Source: Clostridia bacterium
GTDB taxonomy: Bacteria > Bacillota_A > Clostridia > Oscillospirales > CAG-272
NCBI GenBank assembly: GCA_017626655.1
Contig: JAGAIH010000118.1
Coordinates: forward strand, 1 to 7,300
Direction of reading: 5' to 3'
Length of the DNA stretch: 7,300 nucleotides
Shown here: positions 1 to 5,544 of the stretch, piece after piece
How positions within the stretch are numbered: the first letter of the stretch is position 1
How the letters are laid out: the number at the start of each line of letters is the position of its first letter
Translations under genes and position numbers: made by a program
Notes under the pieces: model-generated
The model's input: the letters and a program-made list of their open reading frames with translations, nothing else
Database searches by the model: none
What the model was told of the DNA's origin: nothing

Positions 1-6
1 ACGGAA

Positions 7-57
7 GCCTTCCCTTGTGAGGGAAGGTGGCACGCCGCAGGCGTGACGGATGAGTAG
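7..57 (+). repeat. Double-hairpin intergenic repeat, copy 1
   Basis: Two successive stem-loops are visible. The first pairs CCTTCCCT (8-15) with AGGGAAGG (20-27) around a TGTG loop. The second pairs CACGCC (31-36) with GGCGTG (40-45) around GCA. They are followed by GGATGAG (48-54). This layout, two hairpins then GGATGAG, is the same as in the copies at 1109-1161 and 1308-1360, although the second-stem sequence differs. There is no U-tract on either side, so it is not a classic intrinsic terminator. It is probably one member of a dispersed, non-coding, REP-like family. The left end may continue outside the window. Confidence 0.65.
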
Positions 58-89
58 CCCCCCTTCCCAATTCCACTCTGTTCCGTCAG

Positions 90-110
90 ACCGATAAACC
101 CAAATTTGAA
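90..110 (+). repeat. Repeat arm ACCG..AAACCCAAATTTGAA, left copy
   Basis: This 21-base segment matches the reverse complement of 1071-1091 at 19 of 21 positions, including a perfect 15-base core AAACCCAAATTTGAA (96-110 and 1071-1085). A weaker relative, starting CGATAAACCC, is at 1367-1376. All three occurrences sit beside a double-hairpin repeat, so the arm may be part of the same composite repeat. The left and right copies together bracket the VTT membrane protein gene as an inverted pair. I see no coding potential here. Confidence 0.5.
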
Positions 111-231
111 ATAATGCCCGAATCAATACAATTGAACACTTCGCATCACCCAAACGATCCTGCCTATATTATACTACATCGAAGGTCTTTTGTCAATGAG
201 ACCGAAGCAAATTACAGGCTGAACCAATACC

Positions 232-263
232 AAAAGGAAAAGGCCCCCGAAAGGGAAGCCTTT
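232..263 (-). terminator. Intrinsic terminator of the VTT membrane protein gene
   Basis: On the minus strand, 10 bases after the TGA of the membrane protein gene, AAAGGC (263-258) pairs with GCCTTT (244-239). An inner CCC/GGG pairing (255-253 with 248-246) closes a small TTTCG-type loop. The stem runs into a T-rich tail, CCTTTT (237-232). A GC-containing stem followed by a T-run immediately after a stop codon is a typical Rho-independent terminator. The tail is broken by two C residues, so termination may be incomplete. Confidence 0.65.
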
Positions 264-273
264 GTATCGGAGG

Positions 274-1023
274 TCAACCCTCCTGCTCTGTATCTGTCTC
301 GGTCCTGCGCGCCTCTGCCTCCGCCCGCTTCTTCTCGGCGTGCCTGCGGCTGAAGATCCTGTAGATCAAGACCCCGACCCCGCTGACGACGGCGGTGACG
401 ATGATGAAAACGATGGCCATCCGGTAGTCCTTGGTCCCCACCGCGTCGCCGCTCAGGGTGGACAGGATCACCGATGGGAACCGCGCCGCGGTGGTCAGGG
501 CGATGTAGAGGGGGATGCTCATGTCGGTGAGTCCGATGGCGTAGGTGAAGAGATCCTTGGGGGTGCCGGGGATGACGAAGAGGAGGAAGGTCAGCAGGTT
601 GCGCTTGGGCGGGTCGTTGATGATGGGGAGAGCGTCGATCTTTTCCTTGGGGTAGAAGGCGTAGACGAACCGCGCCCCGAAGCGGCGCACCAGAAGGATG
701 GTGGTACAGCTTCCCATCACGATACCGGCGAGGCAGAGCAGAGAACCGATCCAACTCCCGAAAACGTACCCCGCCGCGATCTCCACGAACTCCCCGGGGA
801 TCAAGGCCACGATGACCTGCACCGCCGAGATCAGGACCATGGCGATAGCACCCAACAGGTAATGCTCCCCGATCTTTTCCCGTACCAGAGCAGGATCCTG
901 TAAATACTCCCGCATGAACCAGACGCCAAGCGCGGTCAGGATCAGGAACACGGCGGAAACGATGCTCAGAATGACCGATGCCCGGGACTTCTTCATGGGC
1001 GGCTTAGCGGGCGGTTGCTTCAT
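274..1023 (-). CDS. TVP38/TMEM64 (VTT domain) family membrane protein
   Basis: A 249-residue integral membrane protein of the TVP38/TMEM64 family (VTT domain, related to DedA). Family members sit in the cytoplasmic membrane; several relatives act as lipid scramblases or in envelope maintenance, but the substrate here is unknown. A basic N-terminus (residues 1-14) precedes a first membrane helix (about 16-37). The VTT core has the motif IPGEFVEIAAGYVFG (75-89) followed by a glycine-rich helix to about 112, then PGTPKDLFTYAIGLT (152-166) and a helix with RFPS (181-184). The last helix spans about 202-222, and residues 226-249 form a highly charged cytoplasmic tail. Length is normal for the family. 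The ATG start is supported by AAAGGAGA (1038-1031) on the minus strand, 7 bases upstream; the stop is TGA. It is separated from the kinase gene by 361 bases of repeats, so it is probably its own transcription unit. Confidence 0.9.
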   Translation of the reverse strand: MKQPPAKPPMKKSRASVILSIVSAVFLILTALGVWFMREYLQDPALVREKIGEHYLLGAIAMVLISAVQVIVALIPGEFVEIAAGYVFGSWIGSLLCLAGIVMGSCTTILLVRRFGARFVYAFYPKEKIDALPIINDPPKRNLLTFLLFVIPGTPKDLFTYAIGLTDMSIPLYIALTTAARFPSVILSTLSGDAVGTKDYRMAIVFIIVTAVVSGVGVLIYRIFSRRHAEKKRAEAEARRTETDTEQEG

Positions 1024-1030
1024 GGTCGGG

Positions 1031-1038
1031 TCTCCTTT
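1031..1038 (-). promoter_or_regulatory. Ribosome binding site for the VTT protein
   Basis: AAAGGAGA on the minus strand lies 7 bases upstream of the ATG at 1023-1021. It decides this start over any upstream extension into the repeat region. A possible -10 (TAAAAT, about 1051-1046) lies upstream but has no convincing -35 at normal spacing, so I do not call a promoter. Confidence 0.75.
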
Positions 1039-1070
1039 CGTGTTATTTTAAGAAGGCGATTGCAAAATGC

Positions 1071-1091
1071 TTCAAATTTGGGTTTGGCGGT
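1071..1091 (-). repeat. Repeat arm, right copy (inverted relative to 90-110)
   Basis: The reverse complement of this segment matches 90-110 at 19 of 21 positions. It lies 17 bases to the left of the double-hairpin repeat at 1109-1161. Together with 90-110 it forms an inverted pair about 960 bases apart that encloses the VTT gene and its terminator. Confidence 0.5.
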
Positions 1092-1108
1092 GTGTTGACC
1101 GTTCCTTT

Positions 1109-1161
1109 GCCTTCTCCAGCGGAGAAGGGAGACCGCGAAGCGGTGGATGAGGAGAGCATTT
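1109..1161 (+). repeat. Double-hairpin intergenic repeat, copy 2
   Basis: The first stem pairs CCTTCTCC (1110-1117) with GGAGAAGG (1121-1128) around AGC. The second pairs ACCGC (1132-1136) with GCGGT (1140-1144) around GAA. GGATGAGG follows (1145-1152). The segment is identical at 48 of 53 positions to the reverse complement of 1308-1360. Three of the five differences are in the first hairpin or the junction after it, and two of these (T1115/C and A1123/G) pair with each other, so the stem is preserved by compensating changes. This suggests that the folded structure matters. Confidence 0.8.
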
Positions 1162-1307
1162 GTAACCCAACTAATTGGGGGTACAGTTACGTTCCTACAA
1201 CCATACGGATAAAAACTGCAAAATGGTTGATACAACTATATTTTTGAAGCATTCAACATCCAAAAAGTGGTAGGAAAGTTAGTGCCTCACCCGGAAAGCT
1301 GATCTAC

Positions 1308-1360
1308 AAGTGTTCTCCTCATCCACCGCTTCGCGGTCCCCCTTCCCCGCTGGGGAAGGC
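1308..1360 (-). repeat. Double-hairpin intergenic repeat, copy 3 (inverted)
   Basis: Read on the minus strand this is a 48/53 match to copy 2: a CCTTCCCC-AGC-GGGGAAGG hairpin, then ACCGC-GAA-GCGGT, then GGATGAGG. It starts about 24 bases after the stop codon of the histidine kinase gene, so the kinase transcript would end in, or run into, this double stem-loop. There is no U-tract, so it could protect or process the 3' end of the RNA rather than terminate it; this is inference. Copies 2 and 3 could also pair with each other across the 146-base core. Confidence 0.8.
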
Positions 1361-1384
1361 AGAGAGCGATAAACCCCAATTTTC

Positions 1385-2482
1385 TCAACTCTCATAATTC
1401 TCAACATCCGTATACTCCGCCACCGTCACAGGCAGCGTTACGGTAAACCGGCTCCCCGCGCCGACCTCGCTCTCCACCTCGATCTTGCCCTTGCAAAGCA
1501 CCAGCACACGGCTCACGATGGTCAGACCGATGCCGTTGCCGTCCCCCGTGTGGGAGGTGTCGCCCTGGTAGAACTTGTCGAAGATGTGGGCGCGGGTGTC
1601 CTCGTCCATGCCGATGCCGTTGTCGCTGATGACCACGGTCACGGCCTGCCCGTCGGCCTTGAGGGAGCAGGAGATACACCCACCCTTGGGGGTGAACTTG
1701 ATGGCGTTGCTGAAAAGATTCAGCCACAGTTGGGAGAGCATATCCTCGTTGAAGCAGTATTTTACGGCGTCCAGGTCGATATTCAACTCGATATCCTTGG
1801 GGCCCCATTGCTTCTCCAGCACCAAAAGGCAGGTGCGGAGCTGCTCGTCCAGCCAGAACTCGGTGCGGTCGGTGACGATGGCCTGGTTTTCCAGCTTGGA
1901 GAGGAGGAGGATGTTGGTGGCCATCTTGGCCAGTCGGTCGGATTCCGCCGCGATGATGCGGATGTACTCCCGCTCTTCCTCGGGGGTCAGTCCCCCCGCC
2001 TGGAGCTGGTGGGCGAAGCCGCGGATGGATACGATGGGGGTCTTGAACTCGTGGGAGAAATTGTTGATGAAGTCCTTGCGGAACATCTCGATGCTGTCCA
2101 GCTCTCTGGCCATGTGGTTGAAGGAGCGCTGGAGCATCCCGAAATCCGAGTCCTTATCGAAGGATTCCTGGATATGCACCTTGAAATCCCCCTTGGAGAT
2201 CCGCTCGGTGGCCTCGATCATCTCGTTGAGGGGGGACAGGGCCCACTTGGTAAAGACTGCCGCCGCTCCCGTGCCGATGATGGTACAGGCGATCATGGTG
2301 GAGGCGCTGGAGGCGATGCCGCTGAAATTTCGCAGAGCGGGGAAGATGATCTGCAAGGGAATGTAGACCAGCACCGTGAACACCGAGGTCAGGAACATGA
2401 GGCAGAAAATGATGATAGTCAGCTCCACGCGGAAGGACTTGATGCCAAGCCGTCCGCGGAGCTTTCTTTTTTCTTGCTTCAT
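1385..2482 (-). CDS. Membrane sensor histidine kinase (HAMP, HisKA, HATPase_c)
   Basis: A 365-residue sensor kinase that would autophosphorylate and pass phosphate to the response regulator encoded just upstream. A basic N-terminus is followed by membrane helix 1 (about 19-47), a very short external loop (about 48-58), helix 2 (about 60-79) and a HAMP linker (about 80-132). The dimerisation domain has the H-box HEFKTP with phospho-acceptor His144. The ATPase domain shows the N-box NLFSNAIKFTP (255-265), G1 DNGIGMD (287-293), F-box FDKFYQ (301-306) and G2 GNGIGL (315-320), so catalysis looks intact. There is no PAS, GAF or large external sensor domain. Its ATG (2482-2480) overlaps the TGA of the regulator gene in an ATGA arrangement, which implies translational coupling. 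It stops at TGA and is followed by repeat copy 3. The ligand is unknown. Confidence 0.95.
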   Translation of the reverse strand: MKQEKRKLRGRLGIKSFRVELTIIIFCLMFLTSVFTVLVYIPLQIIFPALRNFSGIASSASTMIACTIIGTGAAAVFTKWALSPLNEMIEATERISKGDFKVHIQESFDKDSDFGMLQRSFNHMARELDSIEMFRKDFINNFSHEFKTPIVSIRGFAHQLQAGGLTPEEEREYIRIIAAESDRLAKMATNILLLSKLENQAIVTDRTEFWLDEQLRTCLLVLEKQWGPKDIELNIDLDAVKYCFNEDMLSQLWLNLFSNAIKFTPKGGCISCSLKADGQAVTVVISDNGIGMDEDTRAHIFDKFYQGDTSHTGDGNGIGLTIVSRVLVLCKGKIEVESEVGAGSRFTVTLPVTVAEYTDVENYES

Positions 2483-3171
2483 CGCAGGTATACCGCCTTG
2501 TAGCCAAGGCCTCTTACGGTGATGATCTCAAAGTCGGGATTGTCGCGGAAGCGGTCGCGGACACGGCTGATGTGCACGTCCACGGTGCGCTCGTCGGACT
2601 CGGAATCCATGTCCCAGATCTCGTCCATGAGCTGGCGGCGGGTAAAGATCTTGTTGGGGTAGGATAAGAGCTTGAACAGGAGCAGAAACTCCTTCTGGGG
2701 CAGCTCCATGCCCCCAGCGGCTCCCACGGCCTCCCCGTCGGTGCGGACGGTGAGGGAATCGTAGTACAGGACTGTGGATCCCACCACAAGCTTGCGCTCG
2801 CTGACGATGCGGGAGCGGCGGAGCAGGGCGGCGATGCGGAGGATCATCTCCTCCTCGTCTACGGGCTTAGTCATGTAATCGTCGGTGCCGATGATGAAGC
2901 CCTTGTGCTTGTCAGCGGGGGTCTCCTTGGCGGTAACCATGAGGATGGGGAGGGTGTTGCCCCCCTCGCGGAGAATATGGGTGAACTCGTAGCCGTCCAT
3001 CTTGGGCATCATGATGTCCAGGATCACCAGGTCCACGTGCTTCTTGTCCATCTGCTCCAGGGCGTCCACCCCGTCGGTGGCGGGAATGGGATGGTAGCCG
3101 TAGCGCTCCAGAACGGCGCACATGAGCCGTCTCGTATTGAAATCGTCCTCAACGACCAGAATGTTGAACAT
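2479..3171 (-). CDS. OmpR/PhoB-family response regulator
   Basis: A 230-residue cytoplasmic transcription factor, the partner of the overlapping histidine kinase. The receiver domain (about 2-118) has the acidic pair Asp9/Asp10, phospho-acceptor Asp52 in LDIMMP, Thr80 and Lys102 in the TKP motif. The C-terminal winged-helix DNA-binding domain (about 125-230) contains RRQLMDEIWD, the recognition-helix region DERTVDVHISRVRDRF and the C-terminal wing VRGLGYKAV, all typical of the OmpR/PhoB class. Length is normal. The ATG start is preceded on the minus strand by a GGGAAAGGAA Shine-Dalgarno-like stretch (3185-3176). A TATAAT box and tandem TTAACA boxes lie upstream, which suggests self-regulation. 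PhoP/PhoR-like is one possibility given those boxes, but the specific regulon cannot be read from the protein. Confidence 0.95.
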   Translation of the reverse strand: MFNILVVEDDFNTRRLMCAVLERYGYHPIPATDGVDALEQMDKKHVDLVILDIMMPKMDGYEFTHILREGGNTLPILMVTAKETPADKHKGFIIGTDDYMTKPVDEEEMILRIAALLRRSRIVSERKLVVGSTVLYYDSLTVRTDGEAVGAAGGMELPQKEFLLLFKLLSYPNKIFTRRQLMDEIWDMDSESDERTVDVHISRVRDRFRDNPDFEIITVRGLGYKAVYLR

Positions 3172-3185
3172 AGAATTTCCTTTCC

Positions 3186-3200
3186 CGGCTTCGTGAGCCG
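3186..3200 (-). promoter_or_regulatory. Small hairpin in the response regulator leader
   Basis: CGGCT (3186-3190) pairs with AGCCG (3196-3200) around a 5-base loop. In the minus-strand transcript this hairpin ends directly before the purine-rich Shine-Dalgarno stretch of the regulator gene. It might affect translation initiation, but a 5-bp stem is weak evidence. Confidence 0.3.
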
Positions 3201-3218
3201 TCTGTTAACTCTGTTAAC
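3201..3218 (-). promoter_or_regulatory. Tandem TTAACA boxes (operator-like) upstream of the regulator
   Basis: The + strand reads TCTGTTAAC twice in perfect tandem (3201-3209 and 3210-3218). On the coding (minus) strand this gives two TTAACA hexamers, at 3217-3212 and 3208-3203, separated by GAG. PhoP of Bacillus subtilis, an OmpR-family regulator, recognises TTAACA-like direct repeats a few bases apart. Here the boxes lie just downstream of the TATAAT at 3225-3220, over the expected transcription start. If the regulator binds here, that placement suggests repression of its own operon rather than activation. Confidence 0.5.
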
Positions 3219-3219
3219 A

Positions 3220-3225
3220 ATTATA
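3220..3225 (-). promoter_or_regulatory. Putative -10 box of the two-component operon promoter
   Basis: On the minus strand this reads TATAAT, a perfect -10 hexamer, 49 bases upstream of the regulator start codon. No good -35 lies at 16-18 bases: the hexamer at 17-base spacing is ATACTG. A perfect -10 with a poor -35 fits a promoter that needs an activator, although the boxes seen are downstream rather than upstream of it. Confidence 0.45.
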
Positions 3226-3326
3226 CGGCGGATTTGCAAACTCAGTATGAATAAGAAAACGATTCTTTGAAAAAATTGCGAAAAGCGGGGGAGGCTCACT
3301 TGAAAAAGTAAACAATCCGTAACCGA

Positions 3327-3344
3327 GCTTGACAAGCCTTGACA
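3327..3344 (+). promoter_or_regulatory. CTTGACA direct repeat and short palindrome at the DUF2079 promoter
   Basis: CTTGACA occurs at 3328-3334 and again at 3338-3344, a 10-base period that puts both on one face of the helix. The first copy is part of a near-perfect palindrome GCTTG-A-CAAGC (3327-3337). The second copy contains the -35 hexamer. This is operator-like, since OmpR-family regulators often bind direct repeats with 10- to 11-base spacing. It could also be a chance duplication of a -35 element. Confidence 0.35.
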
Positions 3345-3367
3345 GATGAGAAAATATAGTGTATAAT
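3339..3367 (+). promoter_or_regulatory. Perfect-consensus sigma-70 promoter of the DUF2079 gene
   Basis: TTGACA (3339-3344) and TATAAT (3362-3367) are both exact consensus hexamers with the ideal 17-base spacer. Transcription would start near 3374, giving a leader of about 79 bases before the ATG at 3453. It is divergent from the two-component operon. Confidence 0.85.
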
Positions 3368-3440
3368 AATCGGGTTATATTCACTCCCGAGCGCGTCATA
3401 TTTCACAGCCGCTTCCGTCTTATACGGCAGAACCATAGAA

Positions 3441-3446
3441 AAGGGG
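3441..3446 (+). promoter_or_regulatory. Ribosome binding site of the DUF2079 gene
   Basis: AAGGGG ends 6 bases before the ATG at 3453-3455. It is the only purine-rich stretch at a suitable distance and fixes this start. Confidence 0.6.
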
Positions 3447-3452
3447 AACACC

Positions 3453-5405
3453 ATGAAACCGAAAAGCAACGATTTCCTCTCCCGCGTCAGAGCAGTCCTG
3501 ACCTGGGAGCGCAACATCTGCCGCGCCATCGCGGCCTGGAGCCTCTACGCTCTCTTCATCCTCCTCACCGCCGAGGGGGACTTCTTCGACCTCTCCTTCG
3601 CCCAGGACGCGAGCCTGGGAGCCATGCTCCTGCTCACGGTCGCCCTCTTCTGCTTCTTGACCGTTCTGGCCGCCGTCCTGCAGGGCTATGAGACAGACTC
3701 CTGGGCGCTCCTCCTGGGAGCCACGGGCTGTGTCCTGCGCTGGGTCAGCACCTTTGTTAACGACATCACCTATAAGGTCCCCGTTGGCGGCAGCACCATG
3801 CAGATGAACTCGGACAGCACCCTGTTTTTACTGGCGGTGATCTTCGCCTATATGCTCTTCGTCCTGTACTTCCTCCAGAAGAACGACCTGCTCATGGACA
3901 AGCTGAGGATCCACTCGGGCGTTGTTCTGGGCGCCGTCACCGTCCTGGGGCTGATCAGCGCCACCGTCATCGGCGTCACCACCTGTATGCGCTACTTGAC
4001 CTTCACCTCTCCCAACTTCGATTTCGGTCTCTTCGTCAATATGTACCACAACATGACCGAGACGGGCCTCCCCCTCATCTCCTCGGAGCGCGACGTCCTC
4101 CTGTCCCATTTCGTGGTGCATATCTCCCCCATCTACTACCTCCTCCTGCCCTTCTACTTTATTTTCCCCTCGGCCATGACCCTTCAGATCGGGCAGGCCG
4201 TGCTGGTGGCCTCGGGCATCATCCCCGCCATCCTCATCGCCCGCAACTACAAGCTCTCGAACGGCACCCAGATCCTGGTAGCTCTGATCTACGCCACCTA
4301 CCCCGCCATCTCCATGGGCTGCTTCTACGACTTCCACGAGAACTGCTTCCTCCTCCCCCTGCTTCTGTGGGTGTTCTACTTCTTTGAGAAGGAAAAGTAC
4401 CTCTGGATGTACGTCTTCGCCATCCTGACCCTGGGGGTCAAGGAGGATGCCGCCATCTATATCCTCTTCTTCGCGCTGTACGTCATCCTCTCCCGCAAGA
4501 AGTTCCTCCACGGCACCATCCTCGCCCTGGGCGCCGCCGCCTACTTCCTGGTGGCCCTGGCGATCCTGGAGGGGAGCGCCGCCTACTGGTCTGAATACTA
4601 CGCGAACGACACCCCCCGCCCCTCCATCGCGGGGCCCATGATCAACCGCTTCGATAATCTCATCTACGACAAGGAAAAGGGCCTCCTGGGCGCCATCCTC
4701 ACCGCCCTCAAGAACCCCGGCTACCTCCTGACCCAGTTCTTCTCCACCCAGAACGCCTACCTGGATTCCTGGTTCATCGAGCGCTCCCCCTGGGCCAAGG
4801 TGGTCTACCTGATCCAGATGCTCCTCCCCGTGGGCATGATCCCCTTCTGCACCAAGAAGCAGTCCCGCTGGCTCCTGCTGGCTCCCATCCTGCTCAACGT
4901 CCTCACCACCTATAAGTACCAGTACAGCATCAACTTCCAGTACCACTTCGCCATCACCGCCTTCATCATCTACGCCACGATCCTGAACCTTCCCGATATA
5001 CAGCCCATCCCCCGCCGCAGGCTCCTGGCTCTGGGAGCGGTGGCCTCCTGCTGTATGTATATCTTCCTGGTCATCCCCAAGTACAACCAGTATACCGACC
5101 TGTGGGAGAAGAACAAGGCTTCTTATCAGTACCGTGAGGAGATGCTGGACACCATCCCCGAGGGCGCATCCCTCTGCGTTCCCAGCAATTACCTGGCCCA
5201 TTGCGCCGACCGCCGCGAGGTCTACGATCACTCCTACCACGTCATGAAGGGAGAGACCAGCCACCTCAAGGAGCATGATGTGGACTACGCCGTCCTCCGC
5301 AATGGCACCGACGACAAGTACCGCAAGGTCTTCGAGGCCCACGGCTACACCGTCTGGGCCGAGTTCGAGGGCCACGTCATCCTCAAGAGCCCCCACGTAG
5401 AATGA
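3453..5405 (+). CDS. DUF2079 family multi-pass membrane protein
   Basis: A 650-residue polytopic membrane protein of the DUF2079 family, whose fold resembles GT-C glycosyltransferases; the biochemical reaction is not established. Hydrophobic segments appear at about 22-40, 55-77, 85-101, 124-143 and 155-178. The DUF2079 core follows, with NFDFGLF (188-194), SHFVVHISPIYYLLLPFYF, an FYDFHEN motif (291-297) and GVKEDAA (328-334). The acidic residues after NF and in the FYDFH and KED motifs are family-typical and resemble GT-C catalytic or metal-binding positions; that role is inference. Helices continue to about residue 545, and the last about 95 residues form a soluble domain. Inferred role: transfer of sugar or lipid-linked groups in envelope building. 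It is transcribed alone from a perfect-consensus promoter and ends at an intrinsic terminator. Confidence 0.9.
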   Translation: MKPKSNDFLSRVRAVLTWERNICRAIAAWSLYALFILLTAEGDFFDLSFAQDASLGAMLLLTVALFCFLTVLAAVLQGYETDSWALLLGATGCVLRWVSTFVNDITYKVPVGGSTMQMNSDSTLFLLAVIFAYMLFVLYFLQKNDLLMDKLRIHSGVVLGAVTVLGLISATVIGVTTCMRYLTFTSPNFDFGLFVNMYHNMTETGLPLISSERDVLLSHFVVHISPIYYLLLPFYFIFPSAMTLQIGQAVLVASGIIPAILIARNYKLSNGTQILVALIYATYPAISMGCFYDFHENCFLLPLLLWVFYFFEKEKYLWMYVFAILTLGVKEDAAIYILFFALYVILSRKKFLHGTILALGAAAYFLVALAILEGSAAYWSEYYANDTPRPSIAGPMINRFDNLIYDKEKGLLGAILTALKNPGYLLTQFFSTQNAYLDSWFIERSPWAKVVYLIQMLLPVGMIPFCTKKQSRWLLLAPILLNVLTTYKYQYSINFQYHFAITAFIIYATILNLPDIQPIPRRRLLALGAVASCCMYIFLVIPKYNQYTDLWEKNKASYQYREEMLDTIPEGASLCVPSNYLAHCADRREVYDHSYHVMKGETSHLKEHDVDYAVLRNGTDDKYRKVFEAHGYTVWAEFEGHVILKSPHVE

Positions 5406-5410
5406 TTTCA

Positions 5411-5447
5411 AAACGCCGTCACCGAAAAAGTGGCGGCGTTGTTTTTT
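5411..5447 (+). terminator. Intrinsic terminator of the DUF2079 gene
   Basis: An 11-bp stem pairs AACGCCGTCAC (5412-5422) with GTGGCGGCGTT (5430-5440), with one G-T wobble, around a CGAAAAA loop. It is followed by GTTTTTT (5441-5447). This strong Rho-independent terminator begins 6 bases after the TGA and separates this gene from the flavoprotein operon. Confidence 0.9.
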
Positions 5448-5479
5448 GCCCAGAATCACGGATTTTTTCCCGAAACACC

Positions 5480-5508
5480 TTGATTTCCGCGGGGTTTTGT
5501 GGTATCAT
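5480..5508 (+). promoter_or_regulatory. Promoter of the NfnA/NfnB-like operon
   Basis: TTGATT (5480-5485) and TATCAT (5503-5508) are separated by 17 bases, and TGG directly before the -10 gives an extended -10 (TGn). Transcription would start near 5515, about 30 bases before the ATG. It lies between the DUF2079 terminator and the first flavoprotein gene. Confidence 0.7.
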
Positions 5509-5531
5509 AGTATACTGATATATTATTTAGC

Positions 5532-5538
5532 AAAGAGG
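5532..5538 (+). promoter_or_regulatory. Ribosome binding site that fixes the NfnA start
   Basis: AAAGAGG lies 6 bases before the ATG at 5545. An upstream in-frame ATG at 5446 would overlap the terminator hairpin's T-tail and lies before the promoter, so it is rejected. Confidence 0.7.
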
Positions 5539-5544
5539 CATCCC

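Larger units (their letters stand above)
1024..1384. other. 361-base intergenic region built mostly of repeats
   Basis: No gene is supported here. The region holds, in order, the minus-strand leader of the VTT gene, the repeat arm at 1071-1091, a double-hairpin repeat (1109-1161), about 146 bases of AT-richer unique sequence, an inverted repeat copy (1308-1360), and a degenerate arm (1367-1383) next to the kinase stop codon. The unique core contains a small hairpin (1162-1190; CCCAA 1166-1170 pairs with TTGGG 1175-1179) and TTGAAGCATT (1244-1253), which is the reverse complement of 1066-1075. A 71-codon minus-strand frame (1020-1235) is made of repeat sequence and has no visible ribosome binding site, so it is rejected as a gene. 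Confidence 0.7.

Noticed and set aside
114..353. 79-codon plus-strand frame near the left end
   Set aside because: It crosses the minus-strand terminator and the 3' end of the VTT gene and has no ribosome binding site or recognisable domain.
1020..1235. 71-codon minus-strand open frame upstream of the VTT gene
   Set aside because: It runs through repeat copy 2 and the repeat arm, has no recognisable ribosome binding site or domain, and overlaps the start of the VTT gene; it is a repeat-derived spurious frame.
1..1384. CRISPR array
   Set aside because: The repeats are three, differently oriented, unevenly spaced and diverged, with internal hairpins; there are no regular spacers and no cas genes.
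1550..2503. 317-codon open frame on the plus strand opposite the histidine kinase
   Set aside because: It is an antisense shadow of a kinase with all catalytic motifs; it has low-complexity composition and no family motif.
3828..5459. 543-codon open frame on the minus strand opposite the DUF2079 gene
   Set aside because: It is antisense to a clear family member with a perfect promoter, ribosome binding site and terminator. Its composition (rich in Gly, Asp, Val, Glu, Gln) is the mirror of hydrophobic codons, and it extends over the terminator.
5446..5544. 33-codon N-terminal extension of the NfnA-like gene from an upstream ATG
   Set aside because: It begins within the T-tail of the previous terminator and upstream of the predicted promoter; the ATG at 5545 has a ribosome binding site and matches the usual family start.
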